Assembly: GCF_014653115.1 (NCBI RefSeq)
Contig: NZ_BNAD01000004.1
Location: 124,001 to 188,000, forward strand
Direction of reading: 5' to 3'
DNA: 64,000 bases
Source of the DNA: Nocardioides flavus (ex Wang et al. 2016)
Lineage (GTDB): Bacteria; Actinomycetota; Actinomycetes; Propionibacteriales; Nocardioidaceae
In this document: positions 62,138 to 64,000 of the stretch, piece after piece
Numbering within the stretch: position 1 is the first letter of the stretch
Layout: each line of letters begins with the position of its first letter
The notes under the pieces: model-generated
Database searches by the model: none
What the model was told of the DNA's origin: nothing
The model's input: the letters and a program-made list of their open reading frames with translations, nothing else
Program-made: the position numbers and the translations under genes

Positions 62138-63061
62138 CTACTCGACCGCCGAGGAGGCGGAGCGCCGCTCCGCGAGGTCGAGGCGCCGGTCCTCGCGCGC
62201 GGCCTCCTTCATCGACGAGCGCACCCACTGGATGAAGAGCACCGCGAAGAACAGCACGCCGATCAGGTCGCCGCTTGCCCACAGGATCCCGCCGGCAAGG
62301 TGCTGATCGTCGAGCACCGGCGGCAGCCACGCCCCCATCGGCCCCTCGCGCAGCGCGAGGTAGTGCTCGCCGCCGATCAGTGTGGTCTGCCCCATGATCG
62401 TGACGCCGAGGAAGGCGTGGAAGGGCAGGGTCATCAGCGTGAGCAGCACCCGGAACGGATGGCTGACGCGCCCCGGCACCGGGTCGACGCCCATCAGCGG
62501 CCAGAAGAACAGCGTCCCGATGAGCACGAGGTGGATGTGCATCATCTCGTGGACGTACGCCGAGCTGAGGCTCGCGTCGTACCACGGGCTGAAGTAGAGC
62601 GCCCACGGCGAAGCGATGTAGAGGACGAAGGTCAGCGGCGGGAACGCCAGCACCTTCGCGACCCGCGAGTGGAGCACCGCCAGCAGCCACCGGCGCGGCG
62701 CCGCGGGAAGCGTACGGAGCGCGAGCGTCACCGGGGCACCGAGCGCCAGCGCGAGCGGCACCACCATCGACAGCAGCATGTGCTGGACCATGTGCACGCT
62801 CAGCAGCGTCGTGTCGTACCGACCGAGGCCCGACAACGTCGCGAACGCGAACGAGCCCATCCCGAGGCCCACGAACGCCAGCGTCCGCCCCACCGGCCAG
62901 CGGTCCCCGCGGCGTCGCAGCACCACCACGCCCCAGGCGTACAGGCCGACCGCCCAGACCGTCACCACGAACGGGATCGGGTCGATGCCCCAGTCGGTGA
63001 AGACCGTCCCGAGCGTGAATCTGGGGAGGGGTTCGGTGGCGTCGGACAGGGAGAGCAGCAC
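62138..63061 (-). CDS. ctaG: CtaG-type cytochrome c oxidase assembly protein
   Basis: Polytopic protein of 307 residues with seven helices, matching Caa3_Cta[45 protein letters not shown] and [15 protein letters not shown]. The conserved His residues probably bind copper for oxidase assembly. GTG 63061 lies 7 nt after TAAAGT. Divergent from ctaE, with which it shares a 74-bp promoter region. Confidence 0.92.
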   Translation of the reverse strand: MLLSLSDATEPLPRFTLGTVFTDWGIDPIPFVVTVWAVGLYAWGVVVLRRRGDRWPVGRTLAFVGLGMGSFAFATLSGLGRYDTTLLSVHMVQHMLLSMVVPLALALGAPVTLALRTLPAAPRRWLLAVLHSRVAKVLAFPPLTFVLYIASPWALYFSPWYDASLSSAYVHEMMHIHLVLIGTLFFWPLMGVDPVPGRVSHPFRVLLTLMTLPFHAFLGVTIMGQTTLIGGEHYLALREGPMGAWLPPVLDDQHLAGGILWASGDLIGVLFFAVLFIQWVRSSMKEAAREDRRLDLAERRSASSAVE

Positions 63062-63123
63062 GCTGTGAACTTTATGACGCCGCTGTACAGGGGGTCGGGG
63101 TGCCCTCGCTGGTCCCGTCCGGC

Positions 63124-63135
63124 CATAATGTCTGC
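63124..63135 (+). promoter_or_regulatory. probable leaderless promoter of ctaE
   Basis: CATAAT at 63124-63129 followed by a 6-nt spacer to GTG 63136, the TANNNT-like arrangement seen at many starts in this window. On the opposite strand TAAAGT precedes ctaG. Confidence 0.55.
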
Positions 63136-63777
63136 GTGGCGACAGCAACTGCGACGATTCCGGCATCCCGGCTGCACGGGCACCACGACCGACCGAGCAT
63201 GGTCAGCGTGGGCACGATCATCTGGCTCTCCAGCGAGCTGATGTTCTTCGCGGCGCTCTTCGCCGCCTACTTCACCATCCGTGCGGTGAGCCCGGAGCTC
63301 TGGGCGCAGGAGACGGCCGACCTCAACGTCCCCTTCGCCACGGCCAACACCGCGATCCTGGTGGCGTCGTCCTTCGCCTGCCAGTGGGGCGTCTTCGCCG
63401 CCGAGCGCGGCCAGGTCGGGCGCACCGGCGGCCTGCTCAACTTCACCAAGTGGGGGCTGCGCGAGTGGTTCATCCTCACCTACGTGATGGGGGCCATCTT
63501 CATCGGCGGCCAGGCGCTGGAGTACGCCGAGCTCGTGCACCACGGCATCACCATGGGCAGCTCGGCCTACGGCTCGATGTTCTACCTGACCACCGGCTTC
63601 CACGGCCTGCACGTGACCGGCGGCCTCATCGCCTTCCTGTTCGTCCTGGGCCGCACCTACCTCGCGCGCCGCTTCACCCACGAGCAGGCCGTGACCGCGA
63701 TCGTCGTGTCCTACTACTGGCACTTCGTCGACGTGGTCTGGATCGGCCTGTTCTTCACGATCTACGTCATCAAGTAA
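63136..63777 (+). CDS. ctaE: cytochrome c oxidase subunit III
   Basis: Integral membrane subunit of the aa3-type oxidase, 213 residues with five helices (actinobacterial type). Conserved segments are [39 protein letters not shown] and [15 protein letters not shown]. First gene of the ctaE-qcrC... respiratory operon; qcrC starts 31 bp downstream. The actinobacterial oxidase and bc1 complex form a supercomplex. Confidence 0.95.
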   Translation: MATATATIPASRLHGHHDRPSMVSVGTIIWLSSELMFFAALFAAYFTIRAVSPELWAQETADLNVPFATANTAILVASSFACQWGVFAAERGQVGRTGGLLNFTKWGLREWFILTYVMGAIFIGGQALEYAELVHHGITMGSSAYGSMFYLTTGFHGLHVTGGLIAFLFVLGRTYLARRFTHEQAVTAIVVSYYWHFVDVVWIGLFFTIYVIK

Positions 63778-63808
63778 CCCCCGTCCCCGCAACCGGCAAG
63801 GACTCATC

Positions 63809-64000
63809 GTGCGTTTGCTCAACCGAACCGCTGGTCGCCTCTCCCGGCACCGCCGGGGACCGCTTGCGGGTCTCGCGGTGCTGCTGCTGGGCCTCGTGAT
63901 CAGCGGCTCCCTCTTCACGGCCTTCTCCCCCGCCCAGGCTGACAACCAGCCGAGCGAGACCGAGCAGGTCGCGCAGGGCAAGGAGCTCTTCCTGGCCAGC
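63809..64000 (+). CDS. qcrC: cytochrome bc1 diheme cytochrome c subunit (N-terminal part)
   Basis: Open to the window end, 64 codons. From GTG 63809: a basic N-terminus, a membrane anchor (LAGLAVLLLGLVISGSLFTAF) and EQVAQGKELFLAS, the lead-in to the first heme c site, which would fall just beyond the window. AAGGA lies 7 nt before the start. Identity rests on this N-terminus and on position after ctaE. Confidence 0.88.
   Translation, partial: MRLLNRTAGRLSRHRRGPLAGLAVLLLGLVISGSLFTAFSPAQADNQPSETEQVAQGKELFLAS

Overview
The window is high-GC chromosomal DNA from an actinobacterium, most likely a member of the Nocardioidaceae (Nocardioides or a close relative). I base this on roughly 70% GC, GTG starts used about as often as ATG, very frequent leaderless promoters (a TANNNT hexamer 6-7 nt before the start codon), and a gene order that parallels the Mycobacterium tuberculosis Rv2173-Rv2194 block: polyprenyl synthetase, Rv2175c-like protein, pknL, aroG, plsC, ArsA-like ATPase, SRPBCC protein, fadD15, DnaQ/UvrC-like nuclease, trpD, ctaE, qcrC. 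Assignment to genus is inference.

Layout. 1-8.2 kb: a polyprenyl diphosphate synthase (start at the window edge), a barstar-like protein, the Rv2175c-like DNA-binding protein, a secreted GH16-fold protein, a LysM/SLT transglycosylase, the PASTA kinase PknL, an EamA transporter and a zinc-ribbon membrane protein. 8.2-19.9 kb: threonine aldolase, a frameshifted membrane protein, class II DAHP synthase, a metallophosphoesterase, an APC permease, PPi-type phosphofructokinase, an MFS transporter and a two-domain SUKH protein. 20-30.5 kb: DUF1028 protein translationally coupled to glycerol kinase, a MacRS-like two-component system with a flavin-reductase-like gene between its partners, PlsC, an esterase, a TIGR00300 enzyme and a ROK glucokinase.

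30.6-45.7 kb: a Tad/Flp pilus locus split in two by a conserved housekeeping block (small CxxC protein, ArsA-like, SRPBCC, FadD15). tadE-tadG lies left of the block; cpaB-cpaE-cpaF-tadB-tadC-histidine kinase-response regulator and two Flp pilins lie right of it. A near-identical motif, TAGTCAcAAnGGaCtA, precedes each of the three transcription units. This is the most interesting regulatory signal in the window. TadB carries an extracytoplasmic von Willebrand A domain at its N-terminus.

45.7-53.5 kb: an NlpC/P60 endopeptidase and an overlapping membrane-anchored metallopeptidase under an apparent c-di-AMP (ydaO-type) riboswitch, an HTTM-type membrane protein, a NYN nuclease and the DnaQ/GIY-YIG fusion. 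53.5-60 kb: a degenerate, lower-GC stretch with three polytopic membrane proteins, decayed copies of two genes that are intact at 59.6-61.5 kb (a YgjV-GNAT fusion and trpD), and a fragment of a paralog of the gene at 13.5 kb. 60.5-64 kb: trpD, a receiver-like protein, CtaG, and the start of the ctaE-qcrC respiratory operon.

At least three unrelated families of palindromic repeats sit in intergenic gaps. I saw no tRNA, rRNA, CRISPR array, insertion sequence or prophage.
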